Assembly: GCA_052390115.1 (NCBI GenBank)
Contig: JBQTHE010000009.1
Location: forward strand, 1 to 64,000
Direction: 5' to 3'
DNA: 64,000 nt
Origin: GCA-003244245 sp052390115
Lineage (GTDB): Bacteria; Actinomycetota; Actinomycetes; Mycobacteriales; Pseudonocardiaceae
In this document: positions 34,212 to 41,938 of the stretch, piece after piece
Numbering within the stretch: position 1 is the stretch's first letter
How the letters are laid out: the number at the start of each line of letters is the position of its first letter
Notes under the pieces: model-generated
What the model was told of the DNA's origin: nothing
Database searches by the model: none
Seen by the model: only the letters and a program-made list of their open reading frames with translations
Program-made: the position numbers and the translations under genes

Positions 34212-34430
34212 ATGGGCATGGCAGCAATCCTGGCGGACTTGCCGGACATGTGGCGCAGCGCGCTGAACGCACATGTGCCTGACCCGCAGGGTCGCTGCTG
34301 GGCATGCCGCGACGCCAACGGTGTCGCTGCGGCCTGGCCATGCCTGACTCGGGAGGTTGCCGAGGAAGCCAAGTACCTCTACGAGGGCGGACTTCCGGGC
34401 ACCTTCAGCGGACGTCACGCCCGAGGGTGA
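34212..34430 (+). CDS. Small CxxC hypothetical protein
   Basis: This 72-residue protein begins at an ATG seven bases after GGGAGGTAA. It reads ILADLPDMWRSALNAHVPD, then CWACRDANGVAAAWPCLTRE. The CxxC and a third Cys suggest metal binding. I recall similar short proteins in Pseudonocardiaceae but no family name or role. Confidence 0.6.
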   Translation: MGMAAILADLPDMWRSALNAHVPDPQGRCWACRDANGVAAAWPCLTREVAEEAKYLYEGGLPGTFSGRHARG

Positions 34431-34857
34431 GCCAGCGCTACCGCGACACTGGGGGATTACGCTGCGAGGCTGACCGCGCCTGGACAAAACGCAGCGCGAC
34501 AGGAATGCAACGCCCAAAAGTTTCGATTCCCCCAGAGTCTGGATGTCCCAGAGTCTTGATGTCCCAGTCACTCGACGCCACCGCGCAAGCAGGGAACCGC
34601 TGCGCGACCAGCCTTTCCCGGGGGGGCGGGGGAAGCAAGTGGCCAGCGGTTCCCTGCAACGACGGTGGGTGTCAGCAGGGGGTCGCGGAAACACCGTCGC
34701 TTCGAGTTAATGTATGGGTAAGCCAGCAGTTACGGCCATCGGCCGTTCGGGCTATCTGGTTGTGTGAATTGATCACGATTGAGTGGCGGTAGGAACTGTT
34801 TAGCCCTTCGGGGTGTCCCCCTGGATCGTGGTTCGCGGCGCCTGGCAGGGTGCGGGC
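34431..34857. other. Structured intergenic region upstream of gpm1
   Basis: The gap holds a 16-bp tandem repeat (34531-34546 and 34547-34562, core CCCAGAGTCT) and a 14-bp perfect inverted repeat, GCAGGGAACCGCTG at 34589-34602 with its complement at 34644-34657, enclosing a G-rich hairpin. It matches no riboswitch consensus that I know. It presumably contains the gpm1 promoter. Confidence 0.5.
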
Positions 34858-35694
34858 ATGAGCGTGGGCACCCTGGTCCTGTTACGCCACGGCGAGAGTG
34901 AGTGGAATGCCAAGAACCTGTTCACCGGCTGGGTGGATGTACCGTTGTCGATGCGTGGTGCGCGCGAGGCGGCGCGGGCCGGCGAGCTGATGAGGGAGGC
35001 GGGGCTGCTGCCTGATGTGCTGCACACCTCGCTGCTGCGCCGCGCGATCAGCACCGCCTACCTCGCACTCGAGATTGCTGACCGGCACTGGATTCCGGTG
35101 CGCCGCGACTGGCGGCTCAACGAGCGGCATTACGGTGCGTTGCAGGGCAAGGACAAGGCTCAGATCCGTGCGGAATACGGCGACGAGCAGTTCGCGCTGT
35201 GGCGCCGCTCCTACGCCACCCGGCCACCGCCGATCGAGCCGGGCAGCGAGTTCAGCCAGGACCGCGACCCCCGCTACGCCGGCGTCGACGTCCCCAGGAC
35301 CGAGTGTCTGGCTGACGTCGTGGCCCGGATGCTGCCGTACTGGGAGTCGTCCATTGTGCCCGACCTGCGGGCCGGGCGCAGTGTTCTGGTGGCCGCGCAT
35401 GGCAACTCGCTGCGCGCCCTGGTCAAGTACCTGGACGGGATCGACGAGCAGACCATCGCCGGGCTCAACATCCCGACCGGCATCCCGTTGCGCTATGACT
35501 TTCATGGTAGGGACTTTCATGGTAGGGACTTTCCTGGTGGAAACCTTCATGATGGGGACTTCGACGATCGGCTGCGGCCGGTCACTCGCGGTGGGACCTA
35601 CCTCGATCCCGATGCGGCGGTCGACGCGATCGCCGCGGTGGCCAACCAGGGGCAGCCGGCCCCCCTGGCCGAACCTCCAAGGTGCGGGGGATGA
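34858..35694 (+). CDS. gpmA: 2,3-bisphosphoglycerate-dependent phosphoglycerate mutase
   Basis: The enzyme interconverts 3- and 2-phosphoglycerate in glycolysis. VLLRHGESEWNAKNLFTGW carries the phospho-His (His11), and LLRRAISTAYLALE, RDWRLNERHYGALQGKDK and AAHGNSLRALVKYL complete the active site. It is 278 residues against about 250 usually. The excess is a run of five-residue units (DFHGR, DFHGR, DFPGG, NLHDG) from residue ~214, coded by 15-bp tandem repeats, placed between NIPTGIPLRY and the C-terminal RPVTRGGTYLD. The ATG at 34858 starts the protein at the usual point. It lies upstream of senX3-regX3, as in mycobacteria. Confidence 0.92.
   Translation: MSVGTLVLLRHGESEWNAKNLFTGWVDVPLSMRGAREAARAGELMREAGLLPDVLHTSLLRRAISTAYLALEIADRHWIPVRRDWRLNERHYGALQGKDKAQIRAEYGDEQFALWRRSYATRPPPIEPGSEFSQDRDPRYAGVDVPRTECLADVVARMLPYWESSIVPDLRAGRSVLVAAHGNSLRALVKYLDGIDEQTIAGLNIPTGIPLRYDFHGRDFHGRDFPGGNLHDGDFDDRLRPVTRGGTYLDPDAAVDAIAAVANQGQPAPLAEPPRCGG
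35497..35556 (+). repeat. Four 15-bp tandem repeats inside gpm1
   Basis: Units at 35497-35511 and 35512-35526 are identical (GACTTTCATGGTAGG); units at 35527-35541 and 35542-35556 are diverged. The length of 15 bp keeps frame and adds about 20 residues to the mutase near its C-terminal end. Confidence 0.9.
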
Positions 35695-35801
35695 ACCCGC
35701 AGTGAACGGCGGACGAAGATTCGCCAGGCTGAGGTCGATTCGGTCACTCGGGGTGTGTCAGGTCTAGGAGTTTCACTGGGTCGGGTGTCTACGATTGCCG
35801 C

Positions 35802-36992
35802 GTGACACTCGCAGTCGTCGTGCTCGCCGCGATGGGGCTGCTGATGGCCGGGCTGATCGTCGGGTTCCTGATCGGTCGCCGCGCCGGAACAGCGGCAGTG
35901 CAGCGGTCTCCGGACGGTGCGACTGCCGCTGATCTCGTCCAGCGGGTTGTGCTCTCCTCGCACAACGGAGTGGTGCTGTTGAACAGCTTCGGCGACGTGG
36001 TGCTGGCCAACGCTGCCGCCGTCGAACTGGGCGTGGTCCGTGGGTCTCGTCCGGACGAGCGCGCCGGCAAGGCCGCCGAGCAGGTGCGGGCTACCGGCGA
36101 GGTGGTCCGGGTCGATCTCTCCCCGTCGGATCGGGAAGCCCGATCCGGACGGGAGCCCACCGCGATACTCGGCGAGGTTCGACCGCTGGGCGACGGGTTC
36201 ACCGTCATCGACGCGTCCGACGAATCGGATGCAGTCCGGCTGGAAGCGACCCGGCGGGACTTCGTGGCCAACGTCAGCCACGAGTTGAAGACCCCGGTGG
36301 GGGCGATGGCGCTGCTGGCCGAGGCGGTGCTGGACGCCGCCGACGACCCGCAGGAGGTGCGCCGATTCTGCACCAAGATCATCAACGAGTCCACCCGATT
36401 AGGCGCGCTGGTGACCGAACTGATCGCGCTGTCACGGCTGCAGGGCGCCGAGCGGCTCCCCGAGTTGGCCACTGTTGCCGTCGACGATGTGGTGCGCGAG
36501 GCGCTGGTTCGCTGCCGGCTGGCCGCCGAATCGGCCGACATCCGGATCACCGTCGACCCGCCGAGCGGGCTGTTGCTCGATGGTGACGCGCCGTTGCTGG
36601 TCAGCGCGCTGTCCAACCTGATCGACAACGCGGTGTCCTACTCGCTACCCGGCAGCCCGGTCTCGGTCAGCAGGCGCCTGTCGGACGGTTTCGTGGAGAT
36701 CGCCGTCACCGACCGCGGCCTGGGCATTGCCCCCGAGCACCAGGAACGCGTGTTCGAGCGGTTCTTCCGGGTTGACCAGGCACGCAGCCGGTCCACCGGG
36801 GGGACCGGGCTCGGGTTGGCGATCGTCAAGCACGTCGCCGCCAACCACGGTGGTGACGTGCAGCTGTGGAGCAGACCCGGGACCGGCTCCACCTTCACAC
36901 TGAGGGTACCGGCGCACCCGGACAATTCTCCCCATACTCCCACCCAAGTCCGCACCCCGTCGACACCCGAACACGTGGGAGGATCACTGTGA
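35802..36992 (+). CDS. senX3: Sensor histidine kinase SenX3
   Basis: This 396-residue membrane sensor kinase pairs with RegX3 in phosphate-starvation signalling. One N-terminal membrane helix is followed by a PAS-like region (residues ~40-140), DHp box VANVSHELKTP with His160, N box LSNLIDNAVSYS, G1 DRGLGIAPEHQ and G2 GTGLGLAIVKH. The GTG start is at 35802. Its stop overlaps the regX3 start by 4 nt. Confidence 0.92.
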   Translation: MTLAVVVLAAMGLLMAGLIVGFLIGRRAGTAAVQRSPDGATAADLVQRVVLSSHNGVVLLNSFGDVVLANAAAVELGVVRGSRPDERAGKAAEQVRATGEVVRVDLSPSDREARSGREPTAILGEVRPLGDGFTVIDASDESDAVRLEATRRDFVANVSHELKTPVGAMALLAEAVLDAADDPQEVRRFCTKIINESTRLGALVTELIALSRLQGAERLPELATVAVDDVVREALVRCRLAAESADIRITVDPPSGLLLDGDAPLLVSALSNLIDNAVSYSLPGSPVSVSRRLSDGFVEIAVTDRGLGIAPEHQERVFERFFRVDQARSRSTGGTGLGLAIVKHVAANHGGDVQLWSRPGTGSTFTLRVPAHPDNSPHTPTQVRTPSTPEHVGGSL

Positions 36993-37678
36993 CCAGGGTC
37001 ATGATTGTCGAGGACGAGGAATCCTTCGCTGATCCGCTGGCTTTTCTGCTTCGCAAGGAAGGCTTCTCGACCGCAGTGGCCACCACCGGGTCCGCGGCGT
37101 TGGAGGAGTTCGACCGCAATGGCGCCGACATCGTGCTGCTCGATCTGATGCTGCCCGGGATGAGTGGCACCGACGTCTGCAAGCAACTGCGGGCCCGCTC
37201 CGCGGTCCCGGTGATCATGGTAACCGCCCGGGACAGTGAGATCGACAAAGTGGTCGGTCTAGAACTGGGCGCCGATGACTACATCACCAAACCTTATTCG
37301 GCCCGCGAGCTCATCGCCCGGATCCGGGCAGTGCTGCGCCGCGGCGGGGAAGCCGACGGCGACGCCACCCTCGGGCCGTCGGTGCTCGAGGCCGGCCCGG
37401 TGCGGATGGACGTCGAGCGGCATACCGTTACCGTCGCAGGGCAGGAGGTCGGGCTACCGCTCAAGGAGTTCGACCTGCTGGAGTATCTGCTGCGCAACGT
37501 GGGCCGGGTGCTGACCCGCGGTCAGCTCATCGACCGGGTGTGGGGCGCCGACTACGTCGGCGACACCAAGACCCTCGACGTGCACGTCAAGCGGTTGCGC
37601 TCCAAGATCGAGCGAGATCCCTCGTCGCCTCAGCACCTGGTGACCGTCCGTGGGCTGGGTTACAAATACGATGCCTGA
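36989..37678 (+). CDS. regX3: Response regulator RegX3
   Basis: The 229-residue OmpR-type regulator has a receiver domain with VEDEES and the phospho-acceptor Asp52 in DIVLLDLMLPG, plus the KPYSARELIARI lysine region. The winged-helix DNA-binding domain includes LKEFDLLEYLLRN and VDVHVKRLR-like helices (TLDVHVKRLRSKI). The GTG at 36989 overlaps senX3 by 4 nt and has GGGAGGA upstream. It controls the phosphate regulon in relatives. Confidence 0.93.
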   Translation: MTRVMIVEDEESFADPLAFLLRKEGFSTAVATTGSAALEEFDRNGADIVLLDLMLPGMSGTDVCKQLRARSAVPVIMVTARDSEIDKVVGLELGADDYITKPYSARELIARIRAVLRRGGEADGDATLGPSVLEAGPVRMDVERHTVTVAGQEVGLPLKEFDLLEYLLRNVGRVLTRGQLIDRVWGADYVGDTKTLDVHVKRLRSKIERDPSSPQHLVTVRGLGYKYDA

Positions 37679-37703
37679 CCTCGGGCAAGTAGCCTGACCT
37701 GCC

Positions 37704-38705
37704 GTGCGGCTCGGCGTGCTCGATGTGGGTTCCAACACTGTCCACCTGCTGGTGGTGGATGCACACCGTGGTGCGCATCCGATGCCCATGAGCTCGGAGA
37801 AGTCGGTGCTGCGGCTGGCCGAGCAGATGTACGCCGATGGGGCGATCCCCCGCGACAGGGCCGATCACCTGATTCGCACCGTGCGCGACGCCGTCGACTC
37901 GGCGTCGGCGATGGGCTGCGAGGACCTGATGGCCTTCGCCACCTCGGCGGTACGTGATGCCTCTAACGTCGCTGCGGTCCTCATCCGGGTGCGGGCCGAG
38001 ACCGGGGTCGAGCTCGAGGTGCTCTCCGGTGAGCAGGAAGCCATCCTCACCTTCCTCGCCGTCCGCCGGTGGTGCGGCTGGTCGGCTGGTCGGCTGCTCA
38101 TGCTGGACATCGGCGGGGGGTCACTGGAGATCGCCAGTGGGATCGACGAGGAGCCGGATGTGGCGGTGTCACTGCCGCTGGGCGCGGGCCGGCTCACCCG
38201 GTCCTGGCTGGCGCACGATCCGCCCCGCCGTCGCGAGCTGGCAAGCCTGGGCGACCATATCGCCGAGCAACTCGAAGGGCCGGCCCGGATGTTGAGCACG
38301 GTCGGCTCCCCGGACCGGGTGGTGGGCACCTCGAAGACGTTCCGGTCGCTGGCCCGGCTCACCGGTGCCGCCCCGTCGTCGGCGGGTTTGCGGGCCCGCC
38401 GTACGCTCACCGACGCCGGTCTGCGGCAGGTGATCGCGTTCATCTCCCGGATGAGCGCCGACGACCTGGCCGAACTGGAGGGAGTCAGCGCTAGCCGATC
38501 CCACCAGCTCGTCGCCGGAGCCTTGGTGGCGCAGGCCGCGATGCGCGCCTTGGACGTCGATGAGCTGGATCTGTGTCCGTGGGCGTTACGGGAGGGTGTG
38601 ATCCTGCGGAGGCTGGATTGGTTGGACGGAATCGACCGGACGGCGCAGCCGGGGCGCCGCCCGCCTCGGCGGACTGGACGAACGGCGGCTCGGGGGGCAC
38701 GGTGA
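37704..38705 (+). CDS. Ppx/GppA exopolyphosphatase family protein
   Basis: This 333-residue protein belongs to the Ppx/GppA family (like Rv0496), which hydrolyses polyphosphate or pppGpp. It shows VGSNTVHLLVVD (ASKHA phosphate 1), FATSAVRDASN, LSGEQEAILTF, and LDIGGGSLEIA (phosphate 2). The GTG start is at 37704. Its position after regX3 fits phosphate metabolism. The family cannot be split into polyphosphatase and GppA types from this alone. Confidence 0.88.
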   Translation: MRLGVLDVGSNTVHLLVVDAHRGAHPMPMSSEKSVLRLAEQMYADGAIPRDRADHLIRTVRDAVDSASAMGCEDLMAFATSAVRDASNVAAVLIRVRAETGVELEVLSGEQEAILTFLAVRRWCGWSAGRLLMLDIGGGSLEIASGIDEEPDVAVSLPLGAGRLTRSWLAHDPPRRRELASLGDHIAEQLEGPARMLSTVGSPDRVVGTSKTFRSLARLTGAAPSSAGLRARRTLTDAGLRQVIAFISRMSADDLAELEGVSASRSHQLVAGALVAQAAMRALDVDELDLCPWALREGVILRRLDWLDGIDRTAQPGRRPPRRTGRTAARGAR

Positions 38706-38711
38706 GAGACG

Positions 38712-39638
38712 ATGGCGATGAGGCGCAATAGGGAGCCTGAAGAGCGGGCCCAGTTCAGCGTGGCTGAGCTGCTGGCTCGGTACGGTGAGCCGGCTCCGAC
38801 CACCGGGCGGCGTCGCCGCCGAGCTCCGGACGACACCGGCACCGATGCGGACACCGCTGCCCAGCCAGCCATTGCCCAGCCCGCTGTTGCAAGGCCCACC
38901 ACCGAACCGAACCGGATTGCCCGAACAGATCACAGCAGCGTCTCGCTGCCTGCCGCCGACCGGCCCAGTCGTCATGGATCGTCGCAGCCCGATCCGTCCC
39001 CGTCGTATCTCAACGGTCATGGCGGCCGGCAGTGGACCCCGGCCGTGGGGACCTCGGCGGTGGGTCAACCGTCGGCGTTCGCTGGGCGCCGGCCGCTCAC
39101 CGCGGCGGTGCTGTCCGATGAACCAGCCACTGTCCAGTTCCCCCGGCTGGAACCGGCGCCGCTGAATCGCGCCTCCTGGCCAGGCCGCCTCCCGGGTGGC
39201 GGGGAACCCCCCGCTGGGCTGGGCACTGCCACCCGTGCCATCCCCGAGCAGGCCATCCCCGAGCAGAAGGTGAACGGCAGGCGGGTCGATGAACCCGCCG
39301 GGCCGACCCGGGATGCCACCGAGGAGCCGTACGACTCCGGCACCGGGGAGCCAGATGAGCCGGAGTACGGCTCCCCGGTACGGGATTGGTCCGTGATGGT
39401 GGCTCAGATCGGGATCGGCGTGCTCGGCGGTGCGGCGCTGTGGCTGATCTGTGAATGGCTCTGGCAGCGGATGCCAGTGGTGGCACTGGTCGTGGCACTG
39501 GTTGTGATCACCGGACTGGTGTGGGTGGTCCGCCGGGTCCGGCGTGCCGAGGACCTGCAGACGACTGTGATCGCGGTGCTCGTCGGCTTGTTCGTCACCG
39601 TGTCCCCGGCCGCGTTGCTGCTCGTCGGTGGCCGATAG
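38712..39638 (+). CDS. Membrane protein with disordered N-terminus (Rv0497-like)
   Basis: The 308-residue protein has a conserved short N-terminal helix, FSVAELLARYGEPAPT, a long Pro/Gly/Ala-rich disordered part (~residues 25-225), and two C-terminal membrane helices around VGVLGGAALWLICEWLW-like and VALVVALVVITGLVWVV. Orthologues lie between ppx and a sugar isomerase gene in mycobacteria. It starts six bases after the ppx stop. The function is unknown. Confidence 0.75.
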   Translation: MAMRRNREPEERAQFSVAELLARYGEPAPTTGRRRRRAPDDTGTDADTAAQPAIAQPAVARPTTEPNRIARTDHSSVSLPAADRPSRHGSSQPDPSPSYLNGHGGRQWTPAVGTSAVGQPSAFAGRRPLTAAVLSDEPATVQFPRLEPAPLNRASWPGRLPGGGEPPAGLGTATRAIPEQAIPEQKVNGRRVDEPAGPTRDATEEPYDSGTGEPDEPEYGSPVRDWSVMVAQIGIGVLGGAALWLICEWLWQRMPVVALVVALVVITGLVWVVRRVRRAEDLQTTVIAVLVGLFVTVSPAALLLVGGR

Positions 39639-39641
39639 GCG

Positions 39642-40427
39642 GTGCCCCCGGCAGGCCCGATCCGGGTGGCCCTGTCCACCGCGTCAGTGTGGCCCGAATC
39701 GATCGCCGTGGCCTTCGAGCTGGCTGCCGAGCTCGGCTACGACGGCGTCGAGGTGATGGTCTGGGGTGATCCGGCCAGCCAGGACGTCACCGCTCTCGCG
39801 AAGTTGAGAGCTCGTTACCGGATGCCCGTGCTCGCCCTGCACGCCCCCTGCTTGCTGATCACCCAGCGGGTGTGGGCGGCAGATCCGGCGATCCGGCTGG
39901 ACCGTACCGTGCGGGCGGCCCTCGAATTGGGAGCCGGCGTCGTGGTGGTGCATCCCCCGTTTCGTTGGCAGCGGGGCTACGCCACCGGTTTTGCAGAGCA
40001 GGTCTCCGCGCTGGAGGACTCCTCCGGACTCACGATCGCGGTGGAGAACATGTTCCCGGTGCGCCGTGGCCGGCTCGAGGTGTCCAGCTACGCACCGTCA
40101 CCGGATCCGACCGACTTCGGATACTCGCACTACACGCTGGACCTGTCGCATACCGCAACGGCCCAAGTCGACGCGGTGGCGATGGCGCAGCGGATGGGGT
40201 CGCAGCTGGCGCACCTGCATCTGGCCGATGGCAGCGGTGCCCCACGCGATGAGCATCTGGTGCCCGGCCGGGGTAGTCAGCCTTGCGCCGAAGTGTGCCG
40301 GTGGCTGGTGGACCGTGGATTCACCGGCACCGTCGTGCTTGAGGTGAGTACCAGGCGGTCCCGCACCCGCCCGGAGCGCTGCGCCGCCCTGACCGAGGCC
40401 CTGCTCTTCGCCCGCCTGCACCTGTGA
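39642..40427 (+). CDS. Sugar phosphate isomerase/epimerase (TIM barrel, Rv0498-like)
   Basis: The 261-residue protein fits the AP-endonuclease-2-like TIM-barrel family. It opens VALSTASVWPESIAVAFELA, with LGYDGVEVMVW, then AVENMFPV (metal Glu), TLDLSHTA and LEVSTRRSR. The GTG start is four bases after the previous stop. Orthologues sit at this point in mycobacteria; no sugar is assigned. Confidence 0.85.
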   Translation: MPPAGPIRVALSTASVWPESIAVAFELAAELGYDGVEVMVWGDPASQDVTALAKLRARYRMPVLALHAPCLLITQRVWAADPAIRLDRTVRAALELGAGVVVVHPPFRWQRGYATGFAEQVSALEDSSGLTIAVENMFPVRRGRLEVSSYAPSPDPTDFGYSHYTLDLSHTATAQVDAVAMAQRMGSQLAHLHLADGSGAPRDEHLVPGRGSQPCAEVCRWLVDRGFTGTVVLEVSTRRSRTRPERCAALTEALLFARLHL

Positions 40428-40530
40428 GCTGTTCGGTCTAGTCAATAGGCCGAACGGGTGGGCCGTGTGTGAGCCCCCGCGCAGCGGGGTATGTAACAAA
40501 TGGTCGATTGAACAGCTGTGGAGGCTCGTC

Positions 40531-41085
40531 ATGGACACCGTCGTATTGCTCATCATCATCGGAATCGTCGTGCTCGCGGCAATAGTGGCGTTCGCGGTAT
40601 GGGGCATCCGCCAGCGCCGGCGCGCAGGTCTGCAGGAGCGGTTCGGGCCCGAATACGAGCGCGAGGTGCGAGCGCGTGGCAGCGAGAGCGACGCAGCGCG
40701 ACACCTGGGCGAGGTCGCGGATCGGCGTGACCGGCTCGACATCCGCCATTTGGATCCCGCGGCCCGTGATCGCTACACGCGACGCTGGCAGGCCGTGCAG
40801 TCCGAGTTCGTCGACCGGCCCGGGCCTGCCCTGGACGACGCTGATCGGCTGGTCACGGACGTGATGCACGATCGTGGCTATCCGGTGGAGGACTTCGGTG
40901 AGCGTGCTGAGCTCGTTGCCGCGGACCATCCGCAGGTCGTCCAGCACTACCGGGCCGCGCATGCCGCCCGGCAGGCCCATCACGGTGATTCAGATAGCTC
41001 CGACACCGAAGAGCTGCGGCAGGCGTTCGTGCACTACCGCGCGCTGTTCGACGAGCTCGTGCAGCCCGGTAAGCAAACAACGTAG
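40531..41085 (+). CDS. Membrane-anchored uncharacterised protein, paralogue 1
   Basis: This 184-residue protein has an N-terminal helix (VVLLIIIGIVVLAAIVAFAV), a charged linker (residues ~30-65, with EVADRRDRLD) and a helical domain (RWQAVQSEFVDRPGPALDDA, ending ELRQAFVHYRALFDELV). The domain recurs in the next gene. GGAGG lies six to ten bases before the ATG. The pair is common in actinobacteria, from memory, and has no known function. Its N-terminal part is repeated at 46444-46701. Confidence 0.75.
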   Translation: MDTVVLLIIIGIVVLAAIVAFAVWGIRQRRRAGLQERFGPEYEREVRARGSESDAARHLGEVADRRDRLDIRHLDPAARDRYTRRWQAVQSEFVDRPGPALDDADRLVTDVMHDRGYPVEDFGERAELVAADHPQVVQHYRAAHAARQAHHGDSDSSDTEELRQAFVHYRALFDELVQPGKQTT

Positions 41086-41110
41086 GCATCATCAGGAACG
41101 GGGATTCAGC

Positions 41111-41755
41111 ATGAACACTCCGCAGGAACATCACGGGGAGCAAAAACGGGAAGAAGGTCTGGGCCGGCGAGTACGCCGCTTCGTCGACAGCGAGTTGGGC
41201 CGCATCCGCGACAAGGAGGATCGAGGAGCGGGGACACATACGGACCATCCAGGGGATCCGGATCCGGCGGATCGCGGGGGTGCCGTGCGTACCCACGAGT
41301 CTCCCCCGGTCCAGGGGACTCCGGTCCCGGAGACGCCGGCCCAGGAGAGGTACTCCGACCCCGTCCGCCCCAACGTCGGCGGACCCGGCTACGCCGACCG
41401 GCCGGCGACTGCCGCACCTCACGATGCCGGACGTGAACCCGGGCTGCGGTCGACTCGGCCGGAGGAGTCCCGTGATCGGTCTGGCGATCAGCTCGCCACC
41501 GAAGGCACTGCAGCGCGGGTGGGCCTGCTCAACGATATCGCCAGCCTGCGCTACGAGTGGCAACAAGTGCAGGGCACCTTTGTCGATGATCCGCAGCGCG
41601 CGGTGCACGAGGCCAGCGTGCTGATCGACCGGACACTGGATGAGATTCGCGCGAACGTCGGGAGTGAGCATCCGAGCGAGACGATGTCAACCGAGGACCT
41701 GCGGGTGAGCTTCCAGCGCTACCGTGAGTTCTTCCAACGCCTGCTGTCGGCATGA
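41111..41755 (+). CDS. Uncharacterised soluble protein, paralogue 2
   Basis: The 214-residue protein has a polar, Pro-rich N-terminal two thirds and a C-terminal helical domain (YEWQQVQGTFVDDPQRAVHE, ending EDLRVSFQRYREFFQRLL). That domain matches the one in the preceding gene. The ATG at 41111 lies 25 bases after the previous stop; ribosome binding site weak (GGGGATT). The two proteins may interact. Function unknown. Confidence 0.72.
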   Translation: MNTPQEHHGEQKREEGLGRRVRRFVDSELGRIRDKEDRGAGTHTDHPGDPDPADRGGAVRTHESPPVQGTPVPETPAQERYSDPVRPNVGGPGYADRPATAAPHDAGREPGLRSTRPEESRDRSGDQLATEGTAARVGLLNDIASLRYEWQQVQGTFVDDPQRAVHEASVLIDRTLDEIRANVGSEHPSETMSTEDLRVSFQRYREFFQRLLSA

Positions 41756-41820
41756 TCTCGGTGGCTGCTCCCAGGAGCCGACCGTGGTCGGGGCCGTCGC
41801 ACCAGGTACGGCTGCTGGTT

Positions 41821-41938
41821 GGCGTGTCGAGCCAGACCGTTGGTGGTCTCCGGTCACGGTGAGGCCGAAGCTGTCCCAGCCGGGGTGCTCGAGTCTGTTC
41901 TGTAGGGCGTGGGCGTTCTCGATGATGGTGTCGGGGTA
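41821..41938 (-). pseudogene. Out-of-frame second copy of the TgmC C-terminal motif
   Basis: In another minus-strand phase this DNA encodes ENAHALQNRLEHPGWDSFGL, then TVTGDHQ and, after one more shift, VWLDTP. It aligns at the same length with EKAYAFWHTAGKPSYDRFGI...VWYDHP inside the methyltransferase frame just upstream. It looks like a tandem copy of the C-terminal segment, knocked out of frame at about 41938 and again at about 41838. Confidence 0.55.

Noticed and set aside
34589..34657. Riboswitch upstream of gpm1
   Set aside because: The hairpin matches no riboswitch consensus that I know, and the downstream gene is not a usual riboswitch target.
33839..34694. Minus-strand frames of 177 and 254 codons in the gap before gpm1
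   Set aside because: No ribosome binding site or domain, and they run opposite the small gene at 34212-34430.
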